In this document: one piece after another, positions 1 through 6,237 of the stretch
Numbering within the stretch: position 1 is the stretch's first letter
How the letters are laid out: each line of letters opens with the position of its first letter
Assembly (NCBI GenBank): GCA_023136155.1
Contig: JAGLRT010000090.1
Location: forward strand, 1-13,313
Origin: Methanosarcinales archaeon
Lineage (GTDB): Archaea; Halobacteriota; Methanosarcinia; Methanosarcinales; Methanocomedenaceae
Reading direction: 5' to 3'
Length of the DNA: 13,313 nt
Translations under genes and position numbers: made by a program
Notes under the pieces: generated by a model
The model's input: the letters and a program-made list of their open reading frames with translations, nothing else
What the model was told of the DNA's origin: nothing
The model's database searches: none

Positions 1-20
1 TTAGACAGAAGTTATTGATA

Positions 21-42
21 GATGACTTCAATAGAAATCATC
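21..42 (-). terminator. Hairpin after tgtA, possible 3' end
   Basis: Read on the minus strand, a 9-bp stem (GATGATTTC / GAAGTCATC, one G-U wobble) closes a TATT tetraloop, starting 18 nt after the tgtA stop codon. The position suits a 3'-end or transcript-stabilising hairpin. No clean U-run follows it, so the terminator call is an inference. Positions 1-60 contain stops in the frames checked and no gene was found there. Confidence 0.4.
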
Positions 43-60
43 AATATTAATCTATGTGTT

Positions 61-1536
61 TTATCGCTGAACAGACCAGCTATGGCTTGCCATCTGGCAT
101 ATTTCATCAATTAACGGGTGGTCCCATGACTTGTGGTACACGAACGAAAACTCTGCTTCAGGGTTAAGTTGCATTAGTTTTTTAGTGTTTAAAAGGGCAT
201 TGGTCAGGGATTCATGGTCCGGAACTATGGGTACCTCGGCATTCAGGGGATATGTCTCTTGTAATTCCACCGGATATGGCCCGAACGGTGGTTTAAAGTG
301 CAGCACATTATCGTATTCGGATTCGTTTTTGAGCCGCCTACCCGGTCGTATAAGCACAGTACCGGTCAGCTCCAGCCTCTCAAGCCGGCTGCCCCAGCGC
401 ATGACTTCAGGCCGGTGTGTGGATTCCGGACCGCAGTAGAAAAAAGTGGATTTGGAAGTGGGGTCGAAATGTTCAATCCAATCGGCATGAGTCACTGCCC
501 GCTTCAGGCCGTCAAGCATCCTGGGATGAATGCGGGCCCGCCTCTCCACCAATTCCCATAAATTACCGTCACGGATGGCTTGTTTCACCAGTTTCATCTC
601 TGAAAACGTGACATACAGATTGTGCCTGGCCAGCAGTTCGGTCTTATCAGGACTTGTCATAATCCCAGCAGCAGTATGGCTGCTGCAGATGGGGCATGAA
701 CAGGGTAAATATTTCAAGTTCTGAATATGATATGTACCCTCAGCTGTCATGTAGCGGTCGTCTTTTGCATACAGTGCATAAGCAGCTGAATCGAACAGGT
801 CGCAGCCTAATGCCGCAGCCATTGCGAACACCATCGGGTGCCCGGCGCCGAAGAGGTGAACCGGAACGGATGACGGCAGCCCTTTTTTTGCACTTACAAT
901 GACATCCACCAGTTCAGCATAACGGTAGGATTCCATCAGGGGCACCACTGCTCCGATAGGATAAAGATCGAATCCTGCACTTCCCAGTTCCCTACCAGCC
1001 TGTTCCCTTAAATCCGGATGAATACCGCCCTGTACAGGTGCTGCCAGCAGCATCCCTGAATCTTTATTAAGTTCCAGGGCCTCCATGAGCCTTTCGTTGG
1101 TGACTGCCAGTTCCTGTGCGGCCAGTGTATGGTCAGCAGCTGGTGATGTAGGGATGTCCAGCGGTACCCCGATATCGGTACCGATGGCATGCTGGAAACC
1201 GATTATCTCGGCATTGTCCACCTCTATCTCGCCGTAGACGCTCAACTGGAATGAACCACTGTCTGTCATCACAGGACCATCAAATCCAAGCAGGGCATGT
1301 ACACCTTCTTCGATTGCACGTTGCTTTAATTCAGGTTTACGATAGATAATATAAGAATTGGTAATCAGTATCCGGGCGCCAAAATCCTTCATTTCTTTTG
1401 CCGGTATGGTCTGTATATTGGGGTTTATGACCGGCATGATGGTAGGTGTTTCCACAACACCGTGAGGTGTGGTCAGGCGACCAATCCTGCCTGCTGAGTC
1501 CCTGTGTGTTATCTCAAAAATATCTGGCATGTTCAT
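61..1536 (-). CDS. tgtA: Archaeosine tRNA-guanine(15) transglycosylase, no PUA domain
   Basis: This enzyme exchanges guanine at position 15 in the D-loop of archaeal tRNAs for preQ0, the first committed step to archaeosine. The N-terminal part is the TGT barrel. TDSG holds D92 and LFDSAAY holds D249, matching the two catalytic aspartates of the family. Zinc ligands appear as C279-x-C281-x2-C284 with H305 about 20 residues on. The conserved PPFGPYPVEL stretch lies in the C-terminal accessory part. At 491 residues it is about 90 shorter than the Pyrococcus enzyme (about 580), so the C-terminal PUA RNA-binding domain is missing; in some euryarchaea PUA is a separate protein. Two starts are possible, ATG at 1536 or ATG at 1530; GGGA lies just upstream and fits the second slightly better in spacing. 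It is 82 bp downstream of pyrE with its own TATA-like region. Confidence 0.96.
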   Translation of the reverse strand: MNMPDIFEITHRDSAGRIGRLTTPHGVVETPTIMPVINPNIQTIPAKEMKDFGARILITNSYIIYRKPELKQRAIEEGVHALLGFDGPVMTDSGSFQLSVYGEIEVDNAEIIGFQHAIGTDIGVPLDIPTSPAADHTLAAQELAVTNERLMEALELNKDSGMLLAAPVQGGIHPDLREQAGRELGSAGFDLYPIGAVVPLMESYRYAELVDVIVSAKKGLPSSVPVHLFGAGHPMVFAMAAALGCDLFDSAAYALYAKDDRYMTAEGTYHIQNLKYLPCSCPICSSHTAAGIMTSPDKTELLARHNLYVTFSEMKLVKQAIRDGNLWELVERRARIHPRMLDGLKRAVTHADWIEHFDPTSKSTFFYCGPESTHRPEVMRWGSRLERLELTGTVLIRPGRRLKNESEYDNVLHFKPPFGPYPVELQETYPLNAEVPIVPDHESLTNALLNTKKLMQLNPEAEFSFVYHKSWDHPLIDEICQMASHSWSVQR

Positions 1537-1542
1537 TCCCTG

Positions 1543-1580
1543 AATACAATTTAATACAATTTAATATAATTATATGTAAT
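1543..1580 (-). promoter_or_regulatory. AT-rich tgtA promoter with 10-bp tandem repeat
   Basis: Two perfect copies of AATACAATTT (1543-1552 and 1553-1562, plus strand) are followed by a degenerate third, AATATAATTA. On the minus strand this gives TATA-like stretches such as ATAATTATATT about 20-45 nt before the tgtA start. It probably serves as the tgtA promoter. The repeat itself may only be slippage in AT-rich DNA. Confidence 0.45.
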
Positions 1581-1618
1581 ATGATATGTCGTAAAGTAGT
1601 TTAACGTAAAAGCAATGT

Positions 1619-2146
1619 TCATTGCTCCAGCAGTTCGGATGCAGAAACCAGCGGCACCAGTTTTACATCCAGTGCGCTAAGACCGTTTCGGGCACCTTCA
1701 TTCCTATCCACAACAGTAATTACAATATCCACATCTGCCCCTTCACCCCTCAATGATTTTATAGCATCTATCACAGAACCGCCCGTGGTTGTGACGTCTT
1801 CCACCATGAGCAAACTCCTCCCCTCAATATCACCAATGAACCGCCCTCTTGTACCGTAATCTTTCAGGGATTTTCGTACAATCACCAGGGGTAGGCCCGA
1901 TGCAAGCGATACGGCTGTAGCCAGAGGTATTCCTCCAACAGCAACTCCGCCTATGGCCTCAACGCAAATATTTTGCTCTTTGATAATTGTCACAATCCTG
2001 CTTGCTATCAACTTGAGGGTGCCGGGGTCTGAAGTGGCTTTCTTTATGTCAATATAATATGTACTTTTCCTTCCTGAAGCAAGAGTGAAATCCCCAAATT
2101 TCACGGCTTTGCAGTCCTTTAATGCCTGAATCAGTTCATTATCCAT
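1619..2146 (-). CDS. pyrE: Orotate phosphoribosyltransferase
   Basis: It converts orotate and PRPP to orotidine 5'-monophosphate in pyrimidine synthesis, in the cytoplasm. The PRPP-binding signature LLMVEDVTTTGGS is at residues 112-124 (from the chosen start). The flexible catalytic loop RKSLKDYGTRG and the N-terminal FGDFTLASGRKS are typical. The 175-aa length is normal. The frame is open to a GTG at 2155 that overlaps the carS stop by one base (TAGTG). I chose ATG 2146 because GTGAT lies 4 nt upstream as a ribosome binding site and because family members start with an MxNELI-type sequence. The tight overlap with carS implies translational coupling. GTG 2155 (178 aa) remains possible. Confidence 0.95.
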   Translation of the reverse strand: MDNELIQALKDCKAVKFGDFTLASGRKSTYYIDIKKATSDPGTLKLIASRIVTIIKEQNICVEAIGGVAVGGIPLATAVSLASGLPLVIVRKSLKDYGTRGRFIGDIEGRSLLMVEDVTTTGGSVIDAIKSLRGEGADVDIVITVVDRNEGARNGLSALDVKLVPLVSASELLEQ

Positions 2147-2154
2147 ATTTATCA

Positions 2155-2736
2155 CTACCAGGGTTCTTTCTTGACCTTTATAATATATCCAAACACGTTC
2201 GCTATCAGGTGCAGCAGTGGTGTTATCAGCAGTACTGTTACTATTATCCAGAAAGTAAAATAGGTTTTGAACCAGACTGATGCAAATACGAATGTGAGTA
2301 TCCAGGCACCCAGTACAAAATCCAGCTGGTCTGCAACCGGGAACATGGCACCCCGCTTAAGGTTCAGTCGTCGCTTGACAAAACTCTCGGCACTATCACC
2401 CAGAAGCGCGCCCAGTGCCATCAGGCCCACCACCAGTATCGCACTGATGGAATAAGCACCAAGGGCTGATTGGAAAATAGGAAAGCCAGTGAGTATACCA
2501 TCTGCTGTAAGACGAGGTGCAAGTCCTATTTGGATTAGCCCTATAACCAGACCACACAACGTCCCGGCAATCAGTCCCCTAATGGTCTTGCCGTCCCCAA
2601 GTATGCGCTTTCCATCTTTGAAATTCCTGCCCAGGTCCATAGGCATACCTCCACCGAACATGGCAGCCATGGGGTTTGCAACATATGCCGGTAGCATAAG
2701 CCAGACAGATGCAGCTACAATGTCAATTAAGGTCAT
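2155..2736 (-). CDS. carS: CDP-archaeol synthase (CDP-digeranylgeranylglycerol synthase)
   Basis: This integral membrane enzyme activates unsaturated archaeol (digeranylgeranylglyceryl phosphate) with CTP, giving CDP-archaeol for archaeal phospholipid headgroups. The family signature PAYVANPMAAMFGGGMPMD is near the N-terminus, followed by DGKRILGDGKTIRG. Near the middle, GDSAESFVKRR and PVADQLDFVLGA carry the acidic, metal-binding CDP-transferase-like residues. Hydrophobic segments before, between and after these fit about five membrane helices. At 193 residues it is slightly longer than many members, with a short basic tail. It lies 40 bp downstream of the 153-aa gene and overlaps the pyrE frame. 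The ribosome binding site is weak (AGGC), suggesting operon expression. Confidence 0.95.
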   Translation of the reverse strand: MTLIDIVAASVWLMLPAYVANPMAAMFGGGMPMDLGRNFKDGKRILGDGKTIRGLIAGTLCGLVIGLIQIGLAPRLTADGILTGFPIFQSALGAYSISAILVVGLMALGALLGDSAESFVKRRLNLKRGAMFPVADQLDFVLGAWILTFVFASVWFKTYFTFWIIVTVLLITPLLHLIANVFGYIIKVKKEPW

Positions 2737-2776
2737 GCTGCCTAAATAGTCGTTTCCGATGTTAAAAGTATTGAAA

Positions 2777-3238
2777 TCAGACAGTGAACTGGATACGTTC
2801 GATACTGCCAGAGTTCAGATTCTTGAACTCAACGCCGCCCGGTACACCCAGTATCTCCACACCGCTGAACTCGTCCACACCGCAAAGCACATCCTGCTCA
2901 GGATGGGTGCCCGGCGTGATATCGCAGCTTACACGGGTACGTGGACCAACAGATACCACTATCTTAAGCCGTTTTGATGCAGGATGGTGTTTTGGGAGTA
3001 CGATTAATGGTGTACCCACTTCCCGAATCATATAAAGTACGCATTTAACGCCGTCAAGCGTGGTTTTTTCGGTATCAAACCCAGAGGAGACCAACAGGTC
3101 GTCAGGTTCTAAGCCCAGGACAATCTCTTCTTCTTCAGTTTCAAGAAAAAACAAGTTATTTGTTCCAGCCTTGACAATACCGATAACCCCACATTTACCG
3201 TGGAGCATCAGCATCTCGTTATCATTTAATGGTATCAT
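2777..3238 (-). CDS. Conserved-looking soluble protein, unrecognised
   Basis: A 153-aa protein I do not recognise. It has no signal peptide or membrane helix. Composition suggests alternating beta strands: hydrophobic runs such as GVIGIVKAG, NNLFFLET, VLYMIREV and RLKIVVSVG separated by acidic loops (ETEEEEIV, EPDD). Four cysteines are scattered (near residues 16, 67, 104 and 119) without a CxxC pair. Its place between a zinc-ribbon gene (24 bp upstream) and carS (40 bp downstream) marks it as a member of the same operon, but that does not fix a function. The ATG at 3238 has no clear ribosome binding site; the ATG at 3214, preceded by TGAT, is an alternative. Confidence 0.8.
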   Translation of the reverse strand: MIPLNDNEMLMLHGKCGVIGIVKAGTNNLFFLETEEEEIVLGLEPDDLLVSSGFDTEKTTLDGVKCVLYMIREVGTPLIVLPKHHPASKRLKIVVSVGPRTRVSCDITPGTHPEQDVLCGVDEFSGVEILGVPGGVEFKNLNSGSIERIQFTV

Positions 3239-3262
3239 AAGTAAAAAAATTATAATCTAAAT

Positions 3263-3415
3263 TCATGCTACTTCCACGTTTTTGGACTGGCATGTGGGAC
3301 ATATAATTTTCTTGCCCATACCCTGGAATTCGTTTCCGCAATCCTTGCATTTATAGCTCTTTGTATCCAAGGAATCTGCCATATCTACACTGAATGCATC
3401 GCCTACACTACACAT
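3263..3415 (-). CDS. Small two-CxxC zinc-ribbon protein
   Basis: A 50-aa protein whose C-terminal half is a zinc ribbon: KCKDCGNEF then IICPTCQSKNV, that is CxxC, about 12 residues, CxxC. The acidic N-terminal part (VDMADSLDTKS) has no obvious domain. The open frame extends to ATG 3460, but ATG 3415 is chosen because a near-perfect GGAGGTGA sits 7 nt upstream. It heads the minus-strand run leading to carS and pyrE. Such small ribbons in archaea bind nucleic acid or act in protein complexes; no specific role can be read here. Confidence 0.85.
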   Translation of the reverse strand: MCSVGDAFSVDMADSLDTKSYKCKDCGNEFQGMGKKIICPTCQSKNVEVA

Positions 3416-3422
3416 TAATATT

Positions 3423-3430
3423 TCACCTCC
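3423..3430 (-). promoter_or_regulatory. Strong ribosome binding site fixing the zinc-ribbon start
   Basis: GGAGGTGA on the minus strand, complementary to the 3' end of archaeal 16S rRNA, lies 7 nt before ATG 3415. It lies inside the longer frame from 3460 and therefore argues for the 50-aa product. A TATA-like TTAATATAAT (about 3469-3478) lies a further 40 nt upstream. Confidence 0.8.
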
Positions 3431-3497
3431 AAGCGAATATAATGAATATACATGTTTCATTGAGAAGATATTATATTAATTTTTCGAAGGGGGACGT

Positions 3498-3516
3498 TTG
3501 TGCAGTGTTTGCACAA
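3498..3516. promoter_or_regulatory. 19-bp palindrome in the divergent promoter region
   Basis: Perfect 7-bp arms TTGTGCA / TGCACAA flank a 5-bp spacer. It sits about 12 bp upstream of the TATA box of the lipoprotein gene and about 20 bp from the TATA-like element of the divergent zinc-ribbon operon, a typical operator position for either. The TTGCAC core recurs three times before ccdA. Confidence 0.55.
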
Positions 3517-3528
3517 CTATGCAAAACA

Positions 3529-3536
3529 TTATATGG
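3529..3536 (+). promoter_or_regulatory. TATA box for the thioredoxin-fold lipoprotein
   Basis: TTATATGG about 41 nt before ATG 3577 would place the transcript start near 3558, giving a short leader. GTGAT (3569-3573) serves as ribosome binding site 3 nt before the ATG. Confidence 0.5.
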
Positions 3537-3576
3537 ATAAAATGTTATTACAAATGCAAATAAACAATGTGATACC

Positions 3577-4053
3577 ATGAAAAACCTGATCATCATAACA
3601 TCACTGTTACTGGCGGCAGCACTCCTCAGTAGTGGCTGTACTGACCAGGCAACTGGGCCAAGAGCCGAATTGTTGACTGTAAATTCAACCAACGAAATTG
3701 AAATTTTGCTTGAGAAAGGGCCGGTTTTCATTGAGATGGGGGCTGGCTGGTGCCCCGGCTGTGTTGAGCAAAAACCTATTGTCGAAGAGCTTGCAGTAGA
3801 ATACGCGGATAGGGTGGCTTTTGTGTATATAGATACTGACAAACAACCTCAACTTTCAAATTATTTCAACGTATATTATATTCCCGACATGACAATGATA
3901 GTCAGTTCAGACAATAGTAAATTCACCTACCTGACAAGATTTGGAACTCTCACGAATGACCGCCAGGAAGCTATGATGGTTGGTCCGACATCCAAAAGTG
4001 TACTTGAAGTCGCAATCCAGAATGCTCTCAGGTTAAGAGGAACAAATACATAA
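3577..4053 (+). CDS. Thioredoxin-fold lipoprotein with CPGC active site
   Basis: A predicted extracytoplasmic thiol-disulfide protein of 158 aa. The N-terminus is a signal sequence with a lipobox LLSSGC, cysteine at residue 21 being the likely lipidated residue. The thioredoxin fold follows: FIEMGAGWCPGC with the redox pair C59/C62, AFVYIDTD as the central strand (81-88), and P103 in YYIPD as the cis-proline. CPGC has Pro right after the first Cys, as in glutaredoxin (CPYC) or DsbA (CPHC), unlike the WCGPC of thioredoxin. It is followed 162 bp on by a CcdA homologue on the same strand, a plausible electron donor. The role in keeping cytochrome c haem-site thiols reduced is inferred from this context. 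Confidence 0.88.
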   Translation: MKNLIIITSLLLAAALLSSGCTDQATGPRAELLTVNSTNEIEILLEKGPVFIEMGAGWCPGCVEQKPIVEELAVEYADRVAFVYIDTDKQPQLSNYFNVYYIPDMTMIVSSDNSKFTYLTRFGTLTNDRQEAMMVGPTSKSVLEVAIQNALRLRGTNT

Positions 4054-4075
4054 CTCTGTTTCAAAAATATTTTAC

Positions 4076-4118
4076 TTAACACTTTAACACTATCAGTGCA
4101 ATAGTGCAATAGTGCAAT
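4076..4118. repeat. Compound 8-bp repeat before ccdA
   Basis: Two tandem TTAACACT units (4076-4083, 4084-4091), then ATC, then three tandem AGTGCAAT units (4095-4102, 4103-4110, 4111-4118). The two blocks face each other: CACT and AGTG are reverse complements around ATC. The GTGCAA core equals the TTGCAC core of the palindrome at 3498-3516. Position in the intergenic region before ccdA suggests a regulatory cluster; slippage is the alternative. Confidence 0.7.
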
Positions 4119-4215
4119 CACAATGAAGCGGATTATAATTTTATTCCTGTCAGTCATTGTCAAAGATAACATATTATTAGATGGTTAAGGAAATAATCCA
4201 GCAGGAAAATTACGA

Positions 4216-4905
4216 ATGACCTTACTTCTTCAGCTTGAAACTGCACTGTCTTCAGTAGATTTACCCCTACCACTCCTGGCATTAATGGCCGGTATAATCA
4301 GTATTCTTTCCCCTTGCATCCTGCCCATTTTGCCGGCAATACTGGCATATTCCACAGGTAAGGGTAAGTTTCGGCCACTTGCCATCGTAGCAGGCCTGAT
4401 GGTTACATTTACGCTGATGGGCATGGCTACGGCGGTATTTTCTGACATCCTTTTTCAGTATCAACAATACATCAGGATACTGGCTGAAATTGTAATTATC
4501 TCACTGGGTATTACTATGCTTATGGAATTAAATCTGAGCATATTCAACCGTATTCCTGGTTATTTTAATATCAAGACAGGTAATGAGGGGGTTGCCGGTG
4601 GTTTTATCCTGGGGTTATCGCTGGGTATTGTATGGATTCCCTGCACCGGTCCGATTCTTGCTGCAATACTTATGGGCGTACTATTAAAGGGAGGCATAAT
4701 GTATGGCGGGTTCCTGCTTTTTGTATATTCACTGGGATTAGGGATCCCAATGCTGCTTATTGCCTATTTGATCAATATACCGGGCGGCAGGCTCAGTACC
4801 ATATCACGCTATGACTTGATGCTCAAAAGAGGTGGTGGTACCGTATTGATTTTTCTCGGACTTTGGATGATATACTATTATCATATCAGGTCCTTCTTAA
4901 TATAG
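4216..4905 (+). CDS. ccdA: CcdA/DsbD-type transmembrane electron carrier
   Basis: A 229-aa membrane protein with about six helices, the size of CcdA. These proteins pass electrons from cytoplasmic thioredoxin to extracytoplasmic thiol proteins, serving cytochrome c maturation and related functions. The two signature cysteines are present, each in helix-breaking proline context: C34 in ISILSPCILPILP and C143 in VWIPCTGP. The halves are pseudo-symmetric, as known for the family. The start at ATG 4216 has AGGA 9 nt upstream. The stop is a double TAG-TAA. It sits between the CPGC lipoprotein and the protein with a CcmI-like tail, its likely functional partners. Confidence 0.93.
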   Translation: MTLLLQLETALSSVDLPLPLLALMAGIISILSPCILPILPAILAYSTGKGKFRPLAIVAGLMVTFTLMGMATAVFSDILFQYQQYIRILAEIVIISLGITMLMELNLSIFNRIPGYFNIKTGNEGVAGGFILGLSLGIVWIPCTGPILAAILMGVLLKGGIMYGGFLLFVYSLGLGIPMLLIAYLINIPGGRLSTISRYDLMLKRGGGTVLIFLGLWMIYYYHIRSFLI

Positions 4906-4997
4906 TAAATATTACCATAAATAATATAGATGTATTATATTAAATGACTATAATAATCTGATTGGAATACCAAAAATACCAAAGGAAGTACTCATCA

Positions 4998-6167
4998 ATG
5001 AAAATATTAAATCCGGTTTTGTTCATTATTGTTTCGTCTATCCTGATATTGATGCTTTTAATATCTCCTGTATATGCTTATGCAGATTCTGTTTCAGATG
5101 GCACTGATGGCGAGAGTATTATGGGTGGAGTTGTTACTTCGTATGGTGCAGATGTCATTATAGTACGACATCTTATTGAGGTAGACCAAGTTTCAAATCC
5201 GGACTATCTTAAGGTTGATGAAACCCTCGTATTCAGGAATATCGGAACTGGCAACTACACTGGATCATTATATGCATGGTTACCGAACGGAGCTTTCAAT
5301 GTCGGATTGGCAAAACTTGAAATGACTTCAGGCGGTCAGATTCGTCCATTGGACGTTTTTATAGTTAATGATAACGTCATCGGATGGAATGATGAAATTC
5401 TGGCAGGATCTGTTATGACTCCCATGTACCGATTGCAATACATGGTACCGGCAGAACCCACTGGCAAAATGACCGAATCTTTGACCTTTACCAAGAAACT
5501 GAAATATCCTACCAACGTGAACTATGATTATATTCCTTCGTCCGGTATGCCCGTACTGATTGTAAAACTGGTAAAATCAGATGATCTAACGACCAGTGTT
5601 GTTAATGAAGATGGTAGCAAAATCGAGGCTGATTTTGTAGATGTAGTAGAAGGTTCAAATACATACAACTGGGTACAGCCCCAATTTGTAGAGATATCTT
5701 TTACACTGAGTCGTTCAAGCATTGACCAGTCCGATGTTTCTATATATTTACTCCTATTGTTGGTTATTATCCTGGTAATAGGGATTCCTGTCCTGAGGGG
5801 AAAAACTCCTTATGTCAAGGGCTTAGATGAAAAAACCAGTAAGGCAGGGCCAAAGAAAGAAGATGAAGATATATATTTGGAGCAGGAATTTGATGAAGAA
5901 TTCGAAGAAGAAATAGAAACTAGTGAAGACACAGAGGAAGATGGGTCTGATGTCCCTGCCCTTAATGAAGAAGATATAAAAAGTTTCGATATAGATGAGC
6001 TTAAATCAGCTAAGAGTGCCCTGTTAAAGGTACTTTCTGAACTGGATGAGGACTATGCTGATGGTGCCTTGTCAGAAGAAGAGTACAATTCCATCAGGGA
6101 CAAATACAAGCAAAAAGTCATAGGAATAATGAAGCAGATTGATGTCCTTGAAGAGAAAAGCAACTAA
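4998..6167 (+). CDS. Signal-anchored membrane protein with CcmI-like tail
   Basis: A 389-aa protein of no family I can name with certainty. Residues 1-29 form a signal peptide ending PVYAYA. Residues 30-245 form an extracytoplasmic, beta-rich domain. Residues 247-266 are a membrane helix (SIYLLLLLVIILVIGIPVL). Then comes a cytoplasmic tail with a very acidic linker (288-318). The end, LKVLSELDEDYADGALSEEE and onward (about 344-387), is helical and resembles the loop of the cytochrome c maturation factor CcmI, or a SHOCT-like motif. The frame opens at TTG 4962, but ATG 4998 is chosen because AGGAAGT precedes it by 8 nt and a signal peptide starts right there. Behind ccdA it suggests a role in cytochrome c or thiol-redox assembly (inference). 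TATA-like TATTATATTAAA lies near 4932-4943. Confidence 0.8.
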   Translation: MKILNPVLFIIVSSILILMLLISPVYAYADSVSDGTDGESIMGGVVTSYGADVIIVRHLIEVDQVSNPDYLKVDETLVFRNIGTGNYTGSLYAWLPNGAFNVGLAKLEMTSGGQIRPLDVFIVNDNVIGWNDEILAGSVMTPMYRLQYMVPAEPTGKMTESLTFTKKLKYPTNVNYDYIPSSGMPVLIVKLVKSDDLTTSVVNEDGSKIEADFVDVVEGSNTYNWVQPQFVEISFTLSRSSIDQSDVSIYLLLLLVIILVIGIPVLRGKTPYVKGLDEKTSKAGPKKEDEDIYLEQEFDEEFEEEIETSEDTEEDGSDVPALNEEDIKSFDIDELKSAKSALLKVLSELDEDYADGALSEEEYNSIRDKYKQKVIGIMKQIDVLEEKSN

Positions 6168-6201
6168 ATAATTGTTGGTATTTCTCTTCAATAATTGTTG
6201 G
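6167..6201. repeat. 12-bp direct repeat between convergent genes
   Basis: AATAATTGTTGG occurs at 6167-6178 and again at 6190-6201, starting inside the stop codon of the gene ending at 6167. It has no obvious function and may be a small duplication. Confidence 0.6.
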
Positions 6202-6237
6202 GGAGATTCTACCCCCTGTTTTATATTTTTTTATTTA
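6200..6237 (+). terminator. Terminator between convergent genes
   Basis: GGGGAG and CT-A-CCCC form a short GC-rich hairpin (6200-6215) followed on the plus strand by a T-rich tract (6219-6237). That suits transcript release after the gene ending at 6167. The T-tract lies within the 3' end of the convergent MFS gene; the hairpin could also serve that gene from the other side. Confidence 0.5.

Noticed and set aside
4081..4126. CRISPR-like array in the short repeats
   Set aside because: Units are 8 bp, directly abutting, with no spacers and no cas gene in the window.
4120..4160. Inverted repeat ACAATGA / TCATTGT before ccdA
   Set aside because: Arms of 7 bp with a 27-nt loop in AT-rich DNA are within chance expectation.
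4962..4997. TTG start for the CcmI-tail protein
   Set aside because: It would add 12 charged residues before a signal peptide; ATG 4998 has a better ribosome binding site.
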